In this document: positions 24,874 to 36,501 of the stretch, in pieces
How positions within the stretch are numbered: the stretch's first letter is position 1
Layout of the letters: each line of letters opens with the position of its first letter
Origin: Umbilicaria muhlenbergii
Lineage: Eukaryota; Ascomycota; Lecanoromycetes; Umbilicariales; Umbilicariaceae
DNA: 64,000 bases
NCBI GenBank assembly: GCA_000611775.1
Contig: KK106981.1
Location: forward strand, 9,632,619 to 9,696,618
Direction of reading: 5' to 3'
Made by a program: the position numbers and the translations under genes
The notes under the pieces: model-generated
The model's input: the letters and a program-made list of their open reading frames with translations, nothing else
Told to the model about the DNA's origin: nothing
Database searches by the model: none

Positions 24874-26608
24874 ATGGCTCCTCACGCCAACGGTGAAAAC
24901 GGCTATACGAACGGCTCTGGTGGGTCAACTATGATGACCAGTGGCAACAAGGACTTGTTCACTGTCAATTCTCCCAACGTCATCTACACCGACAGCGAGA
25001 TCCAAAGCAAGTATGTTTACCGTACGACATCTGTTGCAAAGACTGCTGGTGGCAAGTGGGTGGCCACGCCAAAGGAAACAGTGTACGATTTCAAGGTGGA
25101 GCGGAAGGTCGGCAAGGTCGGTATGATGCTTGTTGGATGGGGCGGTAACAATGGTACCACTGTTACTGCGGGTATCATTGCCAACCGCCGTGGCCTGGTC
25201 TGGGATACCCGTGAGGGCAAGCGTGCCGCAAATTACTACGGCTCTGTCGTCATGGGCTCCACCATCAAGCTGGGCACCGAGGCCAAGACTGGAAAAGAGA
25301 TCAATATTCCTTTCCACGACGTACTACCTATGGTGCACCCCAACGATCTCGTGATCGGAGGATGGGACATCAGCGGCATGAACTTGGCCGACGCAATGGA
25401 CAGAGCTGCAGTTCTGGAGCCTACGTTGAAAGCCCAAGTCCAGAAGGAGATGGCCAGCATGAAGCCGCTCCCTAGCATCTACTACCCAGACTTTATTGCT
25501 GCCAACCAGGAAGACCGTGCGGACAACATCCTCGAAGGCTCAAAGGCTTCTATGGCCCACGTGGAAAAGCTTCGCAAGGACATCCGGTGAGCAAGCCATC
25601 TAAGTAACCAAAGCCAGATGATGAAGAATCTAAACTTTTCCGCAGTGACTTCAAGGCTGAGAACGGACTCGACAAGGTCATTATCCAGTGGACTGCCAAC
25701 ACTGAGCGCTACGCCGAGATTATTGAGGGCGTCAATGACAGTGCTGACAACCTCCTGAAAGCCATCGAATCAGGTCATGAGGAGGTGGCTCCGTCCACAA
25801 TCTTTGCTGTTGCGTGTATCCTCGAGAACGCTCCGTTCATCAACGGCTCACCCCAAAACACCTTCGTGCCGGGGGCAATCGAGCTTGCTGAAAAGCACGG
25901 GTCTTTCATTGGTGGCGATGACTTCAAGTCTGGCCAGACGAAGATGAAGTCCGCACTCGTGGATTTCATGATCAATGCTGGTATCAAGCTCACCTCCATT
26001 GCCAGCTACAATCACCTCGGCAACAATGATGGCATGAACTTGAGTTCCCAGAAGCAGTTCCGGTCCAAGGAGATTTCCAAGTCCAATGTTGTTGACGACA
26101 TGGTGGCCGCCAACAACGTGCTGTACAAGGAAGGAGAGCACCCGGACCATACGGTGGTCATCAAGTATATGCCTGCAGTCGGTGACAACAAGCGTGCGCT
26201 TGACGAGTACTACGCTGAAATCTTCATGGGTGGTCACCAGACCATCAGCATGTTCAACGTCTGTGAAGACTCCCTCTTGGCATCTCCGTTGATCATTGAT
26301 CTTGTGGTCATTGCCGAGATGATGACTCGCATCACCTACAAGGCTGACTCTGGTGTCGGAACGGCTTCCAAGGAGTACAAGGGTTTCCACAGCGTGCTCA
26401 GCATTCTGAGCTACATGCTAAAGGTACCCACATCAATATGTGATGGTATAGAACTCTGCTGACTGATGCAAAGGCTCCTCTGACTCCACCCGGAACCCCG
26501 GTTGTCAACGCCTTGGCCAAGCAGCGTGGTGCACTGACCAACATCTTCCGCGCTTGTGTCGGTCTTCAGCCGGAATCTGACATGACTCTCGAGCACAAGC
26601 TCATCTGA
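24874..26608 (+). CDS. INO1: Inositol-3-phosphate synthase
   Basis: Converts glucose 6-phosphate to 1D-myo-inositol 3-phosphate with NAD, the first step of de novo inositol synthesis for phosphatidylinositol; cytosolic. Exons 24874-25586, 25646-26423 and 26474-26608 close in phase (541 residues, close to the ~533 of yeast Ino1). Visible motifs are the NAD-binding loop [10 protein letters not shown] (about residues 87-96), [27 protein letters not shown] and the C-terminal [16 protein letters not shown]. The start follows an A-rich leader (ACCGAGATGG). The last acceptor is AAG rather than CAG, but phase and the C-terminal sequence support it. Inositol-phospholipid synthesis also links functionally to psd2 in the same window, though the genes are 22 kb apart and no co-regulation is visible. 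Confidence 0.97.
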
Positions 26609-26973
26609 AGTCAGAGGTTGCTTCGACACACAGTTTGGGCTTCTTGATGTTCCAGATGCAGTGAGTCGGGGAGCTGGGTTTACACGTGATTTTCGGTAGG
26701 ATGACATGGTAGCTTGGCACAAGCTATGTAGGTATTTACACCTTTCATTATCACACTCTTTCAGCCAACAGAAATAAGAAGTGGCATTTGACCCACCAAG
26801 CGTTTGTTCTGCAAGCTATGTGTGTAACTCCTGGTGAACACTGATGCTGTGATGACTAATCGTGCCCTAACTCACATGATGCACCAACCTGCAAGCGAAA
26901 GCTCAGCACAAGCGGCACCCCACTTTTTTCCCAAACCCTCCTCATCCCCAACGACCATAGCCGACCATCAGCC

Positions 26974-29033
26974 ATGCCCCCCCAATTCCCCTCCATCCAA
27001 TCCTTCTTCGGCCGCGACCCCTCCCTCCGCACCCCACCCCCCCACGCCGACTCCCCAGCTCCAGAACCCGACGGACCCGGCTCCAGCTCCCCAGGTGCCC
27101 CCGGCTCCGGCTTCACCGCCTCCGACGTCGCCGCCGTCCTGCACCCCGCCGGCCTGCCCACATGGAACCCGCCCAAAGAATACGCCGAGGTGGAAATCGG
27201 CGCGCTGGTGCCCGGGCCGCTGTGTGTGGCGATTACGGGGCGGGTGGTGAATTTCTTCGACCGCAGCGTGAACGGGGGTAAGATGGCGCGGGCGGCGCGG
27301 GGGTGTTTGAGATGTGTGGTTGGGGATGGGACGGGGTTTGTGGTGGTGGGTTTCGCTTGTTCTGGTTCTGGTTCTGGTTCTGTTTTGTTGGGGAGATGTG
27401 CGGGCGCGCTGATCGTTGGGAGTTGTTGGGTGATGCAGGTGAAGCTGTGGTATGGGAAGGTGGAGTATAGGCTTCGACTGGGCGGTTTGGTGAGGGTGTG
27501 GACGCCGCATGTTTCGAAGGCGGAGGCNNNNNNNNNNNNNNNNNNNNNNNNNNNGGGCGGGGATGAGTAGGAGTGGGGGGGGGTTGACCATGTCGGTGTT
27601 TCCGGAGAGGGATTGTAGTTGCTATTTTGTGGTGCGGGAGGGGAGGGATGAGGGGGGGTTGTGTAGGATTCCGGTGGGGTATCGGGAGGGGAGGGCGTTG
27701 GATGGGTTGATGACGATGAAGAGTTTTGTGGAGGGGGGGAGCGAGGTGCTGGGTGGGAGGATTTTGGTGGCGGTGAAGAGTATTGGGGGGAGGAAGAAGT
27801 GTGAGTTGTCCATACGAATATCAGCTAGATGGCTGGTATGTGGTTTTGGGGTTTTACTGACTATCCACAATAGTTACTACGAAGAAGGGGAACCCGGCTG
27901 AGAAAGTCGATGTCCACGTTTTCGACGATACTGCCGATGCTACGCTCACGCTATGGGGGTGTGTTGCTGGGTCTGCGAGTGCCTGGAAACCGTCAAGTAC
28001 GATACTGCTGCTTTCGAGTGCGGCTCTCAAGGAGTACACACGGCCTATCTTGTCCTTGACTGCAGATACTCATGTCGAGATCGATCCGGCTATCGCTGAT
28101 GCGGAGTGGTTACGCAAGTACGCGCAGAACTTGACGAAGAGGGAACATGTTAACCCACCGTACCCTGAAAATGGTATGTCATGAGGTCGGCGTCTCTGCA
28201 GCGTCGGATAGGAAGCGCTGATGGTTACAGTGTTTGATGTCGAACAGTTCAAGGAGTCACAGTTACGCATGTTATTTACACTGGCTGACATCGATGAGTT
28301 GTAAGTCCGGCCCAGCCCATCTGAACTATAGCAACACAAGAAAAGCTGACCGTTCCCAACAGCGCTCGAGCAGCTCCCACAGGTGCCACATCCTCCCCCC
28401 TATCACAGCAACCGCATTCCTAACCCCAAGCAGAGGTCTTCATGGGCTACTTCAGCCTCATAATCACCGAACTCAACATCATGACTTACTATCAGCGTAA
28501 CATGCTCTTCGGCACCGAATGGTCCGTCATCCCAAACCTCCTTCCATGCATGCTGCCCTAACTCTTTCTAACAGCTGCGGCGTCCCCCTCTTCGCCAACG
28601 CCACATCCACAAAATGCAAACAGTGCGAGAAAGACGTTGTCCTCTCTATTAATCCTCACATCGTACGTCCTCTCCTTTACCCCCTCTCCCACTCCCTCTC
28701 CTTCTCCCTCCCCTTCCCTTCCCACACATATCCCCATGAACCCCCACTTATCTCCCCCAAACCCCCAACCCATCCCCCTTCATCCCCACCTAACCCCCCG
28801 CCATGCAGATCGGACCCCTAACCGACGAAACCGGCCACATCGGCACCGGCAAACTCATCTGGTCCCCCCAAGCCTGGGAACAACTGCTTGGACGCACGGC
28901 TTCAGAATTTGTCGGCGCGGGGACGGAAGTGTTGAAGTATATGGAACATCGGTTGTTGTTTATGCGCGTGACGGTTTTGTTTGGGTGGAGTGGGGAGGTG
29001 GGAAAGTTGTGTGTTTGTGAGGTTGGGACCTGA
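26974..29033 (+). CDS. OB-fold, RPA1-like single-stranded-DNA-binding protein (contains assembly gap)
   Basis: Probable nuclear DNA-binding protein; the OB folds plus a C-terminal Cys cluster recall RPA1 and meiotic MEIOB-type proteins, but the exact orthology is not certain. Exons: 26974-27345, 27439-~27800 (interrupted by 27 N at 27528-27554), 27874-28173, 28231-28300, a 20-bp microexon 28363-28382, 28434-28521, 28575-28662, 28809-29033. Key stretches are the N-terminal PSIQSFFGRD, an OB strand set (ITGRVVNFFD...VKLWYGKVEYRLRLGGLVRV), HVFDDTADATLTLWGCVAGS, and a zinc-type CKQCEKDVVLSINPHI. Across the N gap the frame changes from 26974-phase to 27509-phase, so the gap length is not real. The coding strand is strongly G-rich after 27,200, unlike the C-rich first exon. 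The last five junctions close in phase. Confidence 0.72.
27528..27554. other. Assembly gap (27 N)
   Basis: A run of 27 undetermined bases inside the second coding exon of the OB-fold gene. Flanking coding frames differ by one, so the true length is not 27. Confidence 0.99.
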
Positions 29034-29689
29034 AGGTGGGAGAGGAAAGCGTGTAGGGAGGTGGTGGTGATGGTGATGGTGAGGGGGTGGGAGAAGGTAG
29101 ACGCTTGAGGCTTGTACTGGTTAGGAGACTAGGGCGCTGGGTCGTGCTTTGGTGGAGGTGTGAGGCATGTGATGCTTGGTGGTCGCTGAGGTATGTATCT
29201 TTCGCATATGCGGTACCTATCTAGAGTCGCTGAAGCAATCATATTGATTGTTTGAAATTCTACCTTTGGAGTTTGAACATAAGCCATCCTTTGGGTTCTC
29301 CATAGTGGATGATTCATGGTATCCAGCGGATCCTAGTGGCGAAATTCAGATTATGGACCAAATAGGAGAAATTCCACCCGACCACAGTACCGTTAATAGT
29401 CCAATGCATATTCGACATCAACCATATCCTCTCAATGCAGGCTGCAACGAACTTACAATCTGTACCTCCCTCCCTCCATTGCGCGACTCCATCCCTAGTC
29501 TGAACCGTCCAGCGTAGTACAAGTTGCCTAGCCTCCTCGTTACCTACAAAGGACCTCCCACTTTGTGTACCCGCCCATACCCCCAGTCCAGAACCCACAA
29601 AACACTGTATCTACGAGAGCCCCACACCCTCGTTTGTACCCACTCTATGCATCTAATGCCTCACTCTCACCATCAGCCCCACCACCATC
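29034..29689. other. Spacer upstream of the BTB-like pair
   Basis: Contains a short GGTGATGGTGATGGTGA repeat near 29,062-29,078 and no supported gene. Confidence 0.5.
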
Positions 29690-30712
29690 ATGGCCACCCC
29701 AACCCCCAACTCCCACCCCACCACCTCATCCTCATCCCCGCGCACCGTTCCCGACCCCACCCGCACAGTCGAGCAGCTCCAACCCCTCGCCTCCTCGTCC
29801 GTTCCACCCCGCCTTCATCCCCTCACCACATCCCCCCCAGACACTCCAAAATAACTCCTCTTCCAGAACCCCCATCCTCCTCCTCACCGGCACCCCTTCT
29901 TCGTCCCCCGACCGCTCCTCCTGCGCATCCCCTTCTTCCGATCCGCCCTCTCCCCTTCCCGTTTCATCGAGAGCACCGAATCCAAAATCCGACTCCCGGA
30001 CGGCGATCCTGGGGTGTGGAAGACAGCGATTGAGTTCCTACACACGGGGGAGTTCTCCCCTGGACTTGTGGAAAGCGGGGGCGAAGGCGACGATAGCGAT
30101 GGTGATTGTGAATGTAGGAAGAGGATGGGGGTATTTCAGGAGTGGGAGAGCCATATGCACCGCGAGGAGGAGGAGTGGTTGGGAATTCCCTTACGCGTGA
30201 TCCGCAAAAGCGGGAAAGTAGAAACGTTCGGGCCTCGGGAGCGACAGGTGGAGAATTGGGTTACGGATGCGGGGACGTACGTGCTATTCGAGAAATTGGT
30301 GCGCCTATTCTACATGGCGGAGAAATACGCCTGGACATCCCTAATGCGTCTCTGTCTCCGAAAACTCCACCTCTTCCCCCTCGGCCCCCGCGAATTCGTC
30401 GTCTTGGTCTCCAACTGCGCCCCTGTTCTCCTCTCCACAGTTCGAATGCGAGTGGGACGATCCCAAAGTCGGCCTCGTGCGACTGGTTCGCGATGCGGCT
30501 CGCTACCACAGTCGCGCGTACGAGGAGAGTAAAGTGGGACCGCTGTGGGAAGGTCAACTCACACCGGGGGGAAGGCGAAAGAGTATGCGGATATTGATGG
30601 GTTCCTGGAGGCGAATATGACGCCGGAGGCTTGGGCGACGGTGCAGTTGCTTTTGGATGCGCGGGCGAGGGCAATGTGTGAGATGAGGAGTCGGCTTGAT
30701 CCCGGGTGGTGA
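29690..30712 (+). pseudogene. BTB/POZ-like gene, copy A, with three single-base frame losses
   Basis: BTB-type proteins usually act as oligomerising or ubiquitin-ligase adaptors. The protein is recognisable only by moving through three frames. It starts at ATG 29690 (low-complexity leader), then ILLLTGTP, then (frame change near 29,890) LLLRIPFFRSAL, IRLPDGDPGVWKTAIEFLHT, VRLFYMAEKYAWTSLMRLCL and FPLGPREFVVLVSNC. A second change near 30,430 leads to DDPKVGLVRLVRDAARYHSR, and a third at the G-run near 30,570 leads to FLEANMTPEAWATVQLLLDA and TGA at 30710. Each change equals the loss of one base. No GT-AG intron of normal length explains them; only the second could be a 34- or 43-base intron. 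It is therefore either a young pseudogene or an intact gene with homopolymer errors in the assembly. Copy B lies 1.2 kb downstream. Confidence 0.6.
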
Positions 30713-31907
30713 GCGTGCGGGTAGGAACGCTAGGGGGTGGTGTAGATAGTTTGGGATGAGGAGAGGGCGGTGGGGGCGTGAATTGCGTTGATGAAGGAGG
30801 GCAGGCGGTGGCCGAGGGGTGCGGCTGGGCTGGAGTTGCGGGATGGGGACGAGGGGACGAATTTGTTTCCGGGGCTTAATTTCGCAGAGGCGATGCCGGG
30901 GGGTTTGGTTACTCCTGTTACGGTTGATCAGCCTGCGAAAGGGTTTGCGTATGGGTTTGTGCAGAGGTCGGAGAGGTGGGGGTGGTTTCGAAAAGATGAT
31001 TTGAGGTTTCTCGAGCAGCGGCCGAGTAAGTTTTGTACTGGAGTGTGCCATGAGTTGAGGACTTTCAAGTGGGATGGAATGACGCTGCTCGTGGATGATC
31101 CTGAAGGTAGAGGTATCAAACTCCGAATTGGGAGAAAGAGTCGGGGTTGGAGGAAAACGGGTGGGCCGAAGATGCTGGATCGAGACCATGCTGTTCCGCT
31201 GGAATCGGAATGAATCCGGTTGGGTTGGTGACCAGACTGATCGGAGTTGTAAGAAGTCGTTCCCGCGCGGGTGTCTGGCTGAAGATGGGAAGTGATGTGG
31301 AAAATGTACCGTACAACGAGGAAGACAATGACTGATGACCCGCAAGTATGCACAGAAGAGACAGGAGACCAAGTTTGCTTGCTTGACGAACAAAGTAATG
31401 CGTATCAAACCGCAAGCGTTGACTTCTCCACACGTGATCGCGATTGTTCGTGACTATAGAAATAAGTCCCACAATACAAGTAATATAAGTATCGTGTGTA
31501 AATGTTCAAGCCCTGTGGCTGAGTATAGGAAATCTCCTAGATCCATATATGAGCTGGTCACATCGAGATTTATGTGGTTCGCGCTGAGCGTTTTGAAGTA
31601 GGCGTAACCCGGTATATGAATCGGATACACGGAGACCGATGTCCGTGAGGCGCTCCATGGTTTAGAAAAGGCATGCTTAAATGGTTGGTCCTAACACGCC
31701 TTGCGATATAACACCCAGTATACCTCGTTGGCATATCGTTCATGTACTCAAACACTCCGTATACCATACATGCATCTCACCATCTCAATCTCTTTATGCA
31801 ACAGTATTGAAAAACAAGTTATGTACCGCCAAGAGCACTCCATCTAGTATTTCAGACAAGAAAGAACAGTCCGAGAATTCCCTTCTCGCTTTATCTAGAG
31901 TTAGTAC
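30713..31907. other. Spacer between BTB-like copies
   Basis: Open frames exist on both strands (plus 30788-31213, 141 residues; minus 30554-31408, 284 residues), but the minus one overlaps copy A and is Pro/Arg low-complexity, and the plus one shows no recognisable motif. No gene is called. Confidence 0.4.
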
Positions 31908-32987
31908 ATGTCGAATAACAACAACAACTTCCTCGCCTTGGCCAATAAGGCAGACCTAGACCCTCCAAGCAGTCGACCAAAGCATGTTGAGATAGAAGGG
32001 ATCCAGAACTACACGTAAGCTACCACCACAACATCCAATCGTGAAGCACTTGGACGTGGACGGTGGAAACGAAAGATGCTAACATTCATAATCTGTAGCA
32101 GGTTGCGGATTAAGGAGGTCGCACTTGTCGTTGGCGTTGGGAAGAACCAAAGAGTCTTCTTCCTACCAAAGGATCCACTCATGAAAATAGTACCCTTCTC
32201 TAAAGGGGCGCTAGGTCATGACTGGTTTCTGGAAGGACGGAACAATAAAGTCATGCTCCCGGAAGATGACATCTACCTCTGGAAAATGGCCATTGATTTC
32301 CTCAACACCGGAGACTTTTATCCTTGTCTGAAACATTCGAAGACCCAATGTGTCCGCCGCGGTCCACCTCCTCACGGTGCTTACGGTCCACAGAGTATTC
32401 GAGACTGGGACTATAGGTGTATGGTGTTAGAAGTTCCGCTTCATATTGTGGATTGCAACGGAAGCCGCATTCTCTTCCAGCACAGAGATGTTCGGATCGA
32501 CAACTGGACAACCACGGAACCCACGCACTTTCTCTTTGACCAGATGGTGCGGCTCTTTCGTATGGCGGAGGGATACGGGTGGACTGAACTGGTGAACATA
32601 TGCATGCGCAAAATCGATGTCTTTCCTCTTGGTCCACGCGCTCTTGCCACCATGAAGACAAACTGCGGATCCTTGGAGGCTAGTCTGCTCGACTCTCGCA
32701 CCTCCGCAAAAGCCGGCCTTCTGCGCCTCCTCGATGAGGCCTACGACTTTCACCAAGCTGCCCACAACGGGAGTGAGACCACACCTTTCAAAGTCTAAGC
32801 CGATGAGAGGAACAGCCAGTCAACGCACGATGCTCGGTTGTTGTTGGAAGCTAACATGAAGGGCGAGGCTCGGGCTGGATATCAGCACCGCAACGGCATT
32901 CGATCAGGCAGGAAGACAAAGCAGGACTCGAAGACGAAGATGGACTCGCAGACAGAGGCGTATAAACACCTGAAGGTGCTGAGTTAG
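31908..32987 (+). CDS. BTB/POZ-like protein, copy B (in-frame TAA at 32796)
   Basis: Paralogue of copy A. Exon 1 31908-32014 (MSNNNNFLALANKADLDPPS) joins exon 2 from 32099 in phase. BTB-like core: EVALVVGVGKNQRVFFLPKD, LPEDDIYLWKMAIDFLNTGD, then VRLFRMAEGYGWTELVNICM and FPLGPRALATMKTNCGS, matching copy A segment by segment. The frame stops at TAA 32796-32798 (269 residues) but continues open in the same frame for 62 more codons to TAG 32985, and this extension (ARLLLEANMKGEARAGYQ) aligns with the C-terminus of copy A. So the TAA is either a nonsense mutation that removes the ancestral tail, a sequencing error, or a readthrough site. Function is not known; the BTB assignment rests on secondary-structure-like pattern, not on a search. 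Confidence 0.65.
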
Positions 32988-33565
32988 TTTAGTAAGTACT
33001 TGTCGACATCTCTTTGGTGAAAAAGTTGATGGACAGAGTAACACTCTTGACGCAGGGGAAGAAGTTTGATTGAAGATACAGAGTTAGCAATATCGAGATC
33101 TCGAAAGGTACATGCAGGAAGAAGATGCACAGGTTGTACACCTCACTCTATGAGCTCACTTTACAGGACCAAAGAGAGTACTGAGGAAAGAAGGAAGAAC
33201 AGAAGGAGGACTAGCTGTGGATACAGATGCTCTCTCCGCATGCGCGAGGGAAGATTGTTGAGGATCTTGATGTAGGCTTCTGAGTGTCTCCGACAATTGT
33301 AGGAAGTACACGAGCCGGCCAAGCCAATACATGATCTTCAAAAGCTCCATGAACCTGTACGGTAGCAGTCGTCTCAATGGAGTGAGGATTAAGTCCCCAA
33401 TAAGATTTCCCCACGCCCCCCACCCACCTACTGCTACGCGAGGAGCTAAATCCCTACACAGCACGCTAGCACGCTAGGTATCCCGTCGCGTCTCCCCAAA
33501 GCTCCTCAAGCACCTGCGTTTCTCAAGATCTATACAGTTTCCCCAAATTGTCGACATGTAGCACA
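32988..33565. other. Spacer before fta4
   Basis: About 580 bp. A minus-strand open frame at 33156-33464 begins with GTG, not ATG, and has no recognisable motif. No feature is supported. Confidence 0.5.
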
Positions 33566-34510
33566 ATGGCCAACCCTGATACTGTCATCGCCCTAAAGAC
33601 ATCCTTCCTCAATTCCCAAATCCGTATCCTCAATGCCCCTTTAGAGCCCTCTCGCAACTGGCGCAATCATGGCCGCACGCCTCTAGAGGGTGATCTGAAA
33701 GAGCGAGTGGTGCAAGAGATTCTAAACAAACGTACGCCAGCTGGACTGGACCGGCCTTTCATTCACTCAATGCAGGCTAGGAGGCTGACCCGAGCTTGAG
33801 AAGCAACATAGTGAACTCCATCGTCCGCCATCACAATCGCACCGCATACTCGTTCCAAGCCCTTCGGCATGTGGCAGAGCAGATTGATAGGCTTTACTGG
33901 GCTTCTGGGGCGCCGGATGCGACTTTGGCAGGATATGGAGACGATGTGTTAGAAAAAGGGATTGATCTCAACGATTCAGAGTGGGTGCATGCGCTAGGCT
34001 TTCACGTCACATTGATAACTCCAGTCCGTGGATGCTGATGAAGTACACAGCATCATATTCACGTTGCCAGATGAATGGCCACAGGACGACGAAGAGGACG
34101 AGAGTGGGTTGGAGAAGTTTGCCGACTCAACTAGGTTGGTGTTATTAGAGTGTTATCGTACGCGTAGGACTGATTCGCAGGCATGCAGATACAAGCAGTT
34201 ATTAGCACGCTTGAATAAACTCAACGAGCAACGGCAGGCCCAGCAAAAGAAACTGGCTCAGTATAAGCATCTGCAAAGTCTTCTGGAACCTTTCGGAAAT
34301 CCGCAGGAGAACGTCCAGCCGAATCTAGTCACCAAGGATGGGGAGTTGAGCAAGGAGCTGGATAGAATGAAGTTGCTCATGGCAAGGGTGGGGGAAAAGG
34401 TCAAGGGACTGAAGGGCGCGGACCAAGTGACTTTCGACGGGCATGAGGTGGTGGTAGACAGCCAAGAAAAGCTGGCAACTCTTCTGGAGAGAAATCCGGC
34501 TTCGCGTTGA
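33566..34510 (+). CDS. fta4: Inner-kinetochore Sim4/CCAN subunit Fta4
   Basis: Fungal centromere protein of the constitutive centromere-associated network. Exons 33566-33731, 33812-33984 and 34025-34510 close in phase (274 residues). Family-like features are the N-terminal VIALKTSFLNSQIRIL, then across intron 1 NKLNSIVRHHNRTAYSFQ and ALRHVAEQIDRLYW, and a C-terminal coiled coil (RYKQLLARLNKLNEQRQAQQ) ending in SQEKLATLLERNP. The acceptor ATAG at 33808-33811 was chosen over nearer AGs because it is the one that closes phase and restores the conserved LN..VRHHNR segment. The second intron is only 40 bp. This is the second kinetochore gene in the window (with mis13), without evidence of linkage in function. 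Confidence 0.8.
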
Positions 34511-35239
34511 CATGACTTGGGTAAGGCGTAAGGAGTTGCAAGGCAGAATGCGTTCATGATACCCCGGGGGCTGTCGCTGTCTTCCGGGCCCTTACATAGT
34601 TATCTATCCTCGGGGTCACAGATATATTTATGATCAAGCATTTCCGATGGGATGAGGTGGGTTTGGATTTCACATGGCAGACCCATTTAGAGGAACCTTT
34701 ACAAAATGGCCGCTTTTGTCGCCATGTTCAATGCCTTTGCATCAGGCTAAGACACTCTGGACATCATTTGATCGTTTGACCTACAGGTCAGAAGACATAG
34801 CATGGAAGTAGGATTTAGTAAGAGAACTGCAAATAAGTCATGAATAAAGGGAAACCGGCTAGCAGGCATATGTGTGGCAGTCCTCAACTGGAGGTCCCTC
34901 TCAACCACTTCAAGCGTTGAGGAGCTATTAATTCACTTCGAGGATTTAGATACGTCGTTATAGCTTTTTTAATATCCAGAGGGTCACCGGCTGGAGACTG
35001 CTATCTAGATTTGTCCATACCCCTTCAGGCTGTTTTCTCTCTATTCATGACTTGTGTCCGATACTCTTACCTCCAGCCCTAAGCGATTGCACGCCGGAAA
35101 TAATTCAAGAATACAACCGCCACTTCGGGAATAGCGCCGGTCAGACGAAGCAAGCCGGACAGAGTTTCGAATCCTCACCCCAGCATCATTCAACAGTCAA
35201 GACCAGTTTATTCTGGCACATACCTCAAGGTAGTCAAGC
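34511..35239. other. Spacer between fta4 and the coiled-coil gene
   Basis: About 730 bp containing an AT-rich stretch around 34,610-35,030 and probably the leader of the next gene. No other feature is seen. Confidence 0.5.
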
Positions 35240-36501
35240 ATGGATGTATTGTGCTTCAACTGTGGCGACCTTCACACGGTTAAGATGGACGGGAGCACGG
35301 AACATAGATGCGCCGAGACGCCGGTGAGTGACTTCCCACTGAAACCGTGGACCGAATTTCTCGACCAATTACACCGGCAGCCAAGCAGCGTCGTCGGCAA
35401 TCCCTACCTAGCTACGGCAGAGAGCAACATGGTCCATCCGAACACTCTCGACCTTGGTCCCATCAACCTCGCCTTGGGCCTTGACAAGCACGGCAACGGC
35501 GTCATGTCGCTCAACAATCCAAATAACATGTTCCCGTCCTTTCTCGACCAGTCTCCAACCGGCTCCGCCAATTTGGCCGGCATGCAGCGTCAAGCGCCTT
35601 CTCCAATCGTCGGGCAGCACCAAGCCAACAATGCGAACGGCGGAGGGGCTATGAATGGGATGAATGTGGGAATGCCGATGAACGCGGGGTCTCAGATGGA
35701 TTACAACTTGCTCTATCAGAAGGTCATGGAGTTGGCTCAGGTTCTTCAGGAAAATCGTGAGCAGACCAAAGGAATTGTTGCCAGTGCTGAAGAGCTTGCT
35801 GTAAGTCATAATCTTTATCTCGAATTTGAGTGCGCACCAACACTTGGAACGCGTTCGTGGTGAATTGAGATGTGGACATTAGTGTTCTATACCAATTGCT
35901 AATCATGGCCCTATATCAGACTCGTGCTGCTGCCAACGGAACCGCCCCGTCTTTAGAGGAAGCTAACGGCGAGATCACCGGTGAGCTTCAGAAAGCGGCC
36001 GATTAAACTCAACTTGACAACTTTGCTGACGAAGCTCTCCTAGCTGCACGCATCGCTGACCTCAATCGTCAACTCTCCGCTGAGCAGAGCAAAGTCCGCA
36101 TCCTCTTGCGCGAGCAACACGAGAACACCAAGCTGATCGGCGAGTACGAAACCGCAGTCGGCAACATCGTGGAAATGGTCCGCAACTATTCCTACAACAA
36201 CAATATGGAGAAAATCGCCATCCGCAAGCACTACAACAAACTCCTGCAGGACGAAAAGGACGCCCACCTCGAAGCTCGGCTGGAAAAGGACGACTGGCAC
36301 GCCAAATTCATGCGTTGTGTCGACATGTTGCGTACTGCCTATCGTCTGCGCTGCGAGGAGGAAGAAGAACCCACCAGTATCATCACTGGTTTGCAGAACG
36401 AGGTTCGTACCTACCGTAATGCATTGGGGCTAGAGCAGGAGAAGTTCGAGGACGAGTTTGGGTACGGGTTTTTGAAAGATGTGCCGGATGGGGCTAAGTA
36501 G
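35240..36501 (+). CDS. Conserved coiled-coil protein of unknown function
   Basis: I do not recognise a named family. Exons 35240-35800, 35920-35980 and 36044-36501 close in phase (359 residues). The N-terminus has a small Cys cluster (CFNCGDLHTV...RCAE), followed by a Gly/Asn/Met-rich disordered middle and then a long, highly charged helical region: NLLYQKVMELAQVLQENREQ, ARIADLNRQLSAEQSKVRIL, HYNKLLQDEKDAHLEARLEK and DDWHAKFMRCVDMLRTAYRL, ending in acidic EEEEEP and an aromatic tail. The pattern suggests a coiled-coil structural or scaffold protein. The first ATG follows a frame that is open upstream in other phases only. Nothing in the neighbourhood indicates its role. Confidence 0.75.

Noticed and set aside
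30788-31213. 141-residue plus-strand open frame between BTB copies
   Set aside because: Less biased than its neighbours but no motif or partner exon; left uncalled.
30554-31408. 284-residue minus-strand open frame
   Set aside because: Antisense to BTB copy A and rich in Pro/Arg/His; explained as a shadow of the G-rich plus strand.
33156-33464. 102-residue minus-strand frame
   Set aside because: Begins with GTG and shows no motif or conserved pattern.
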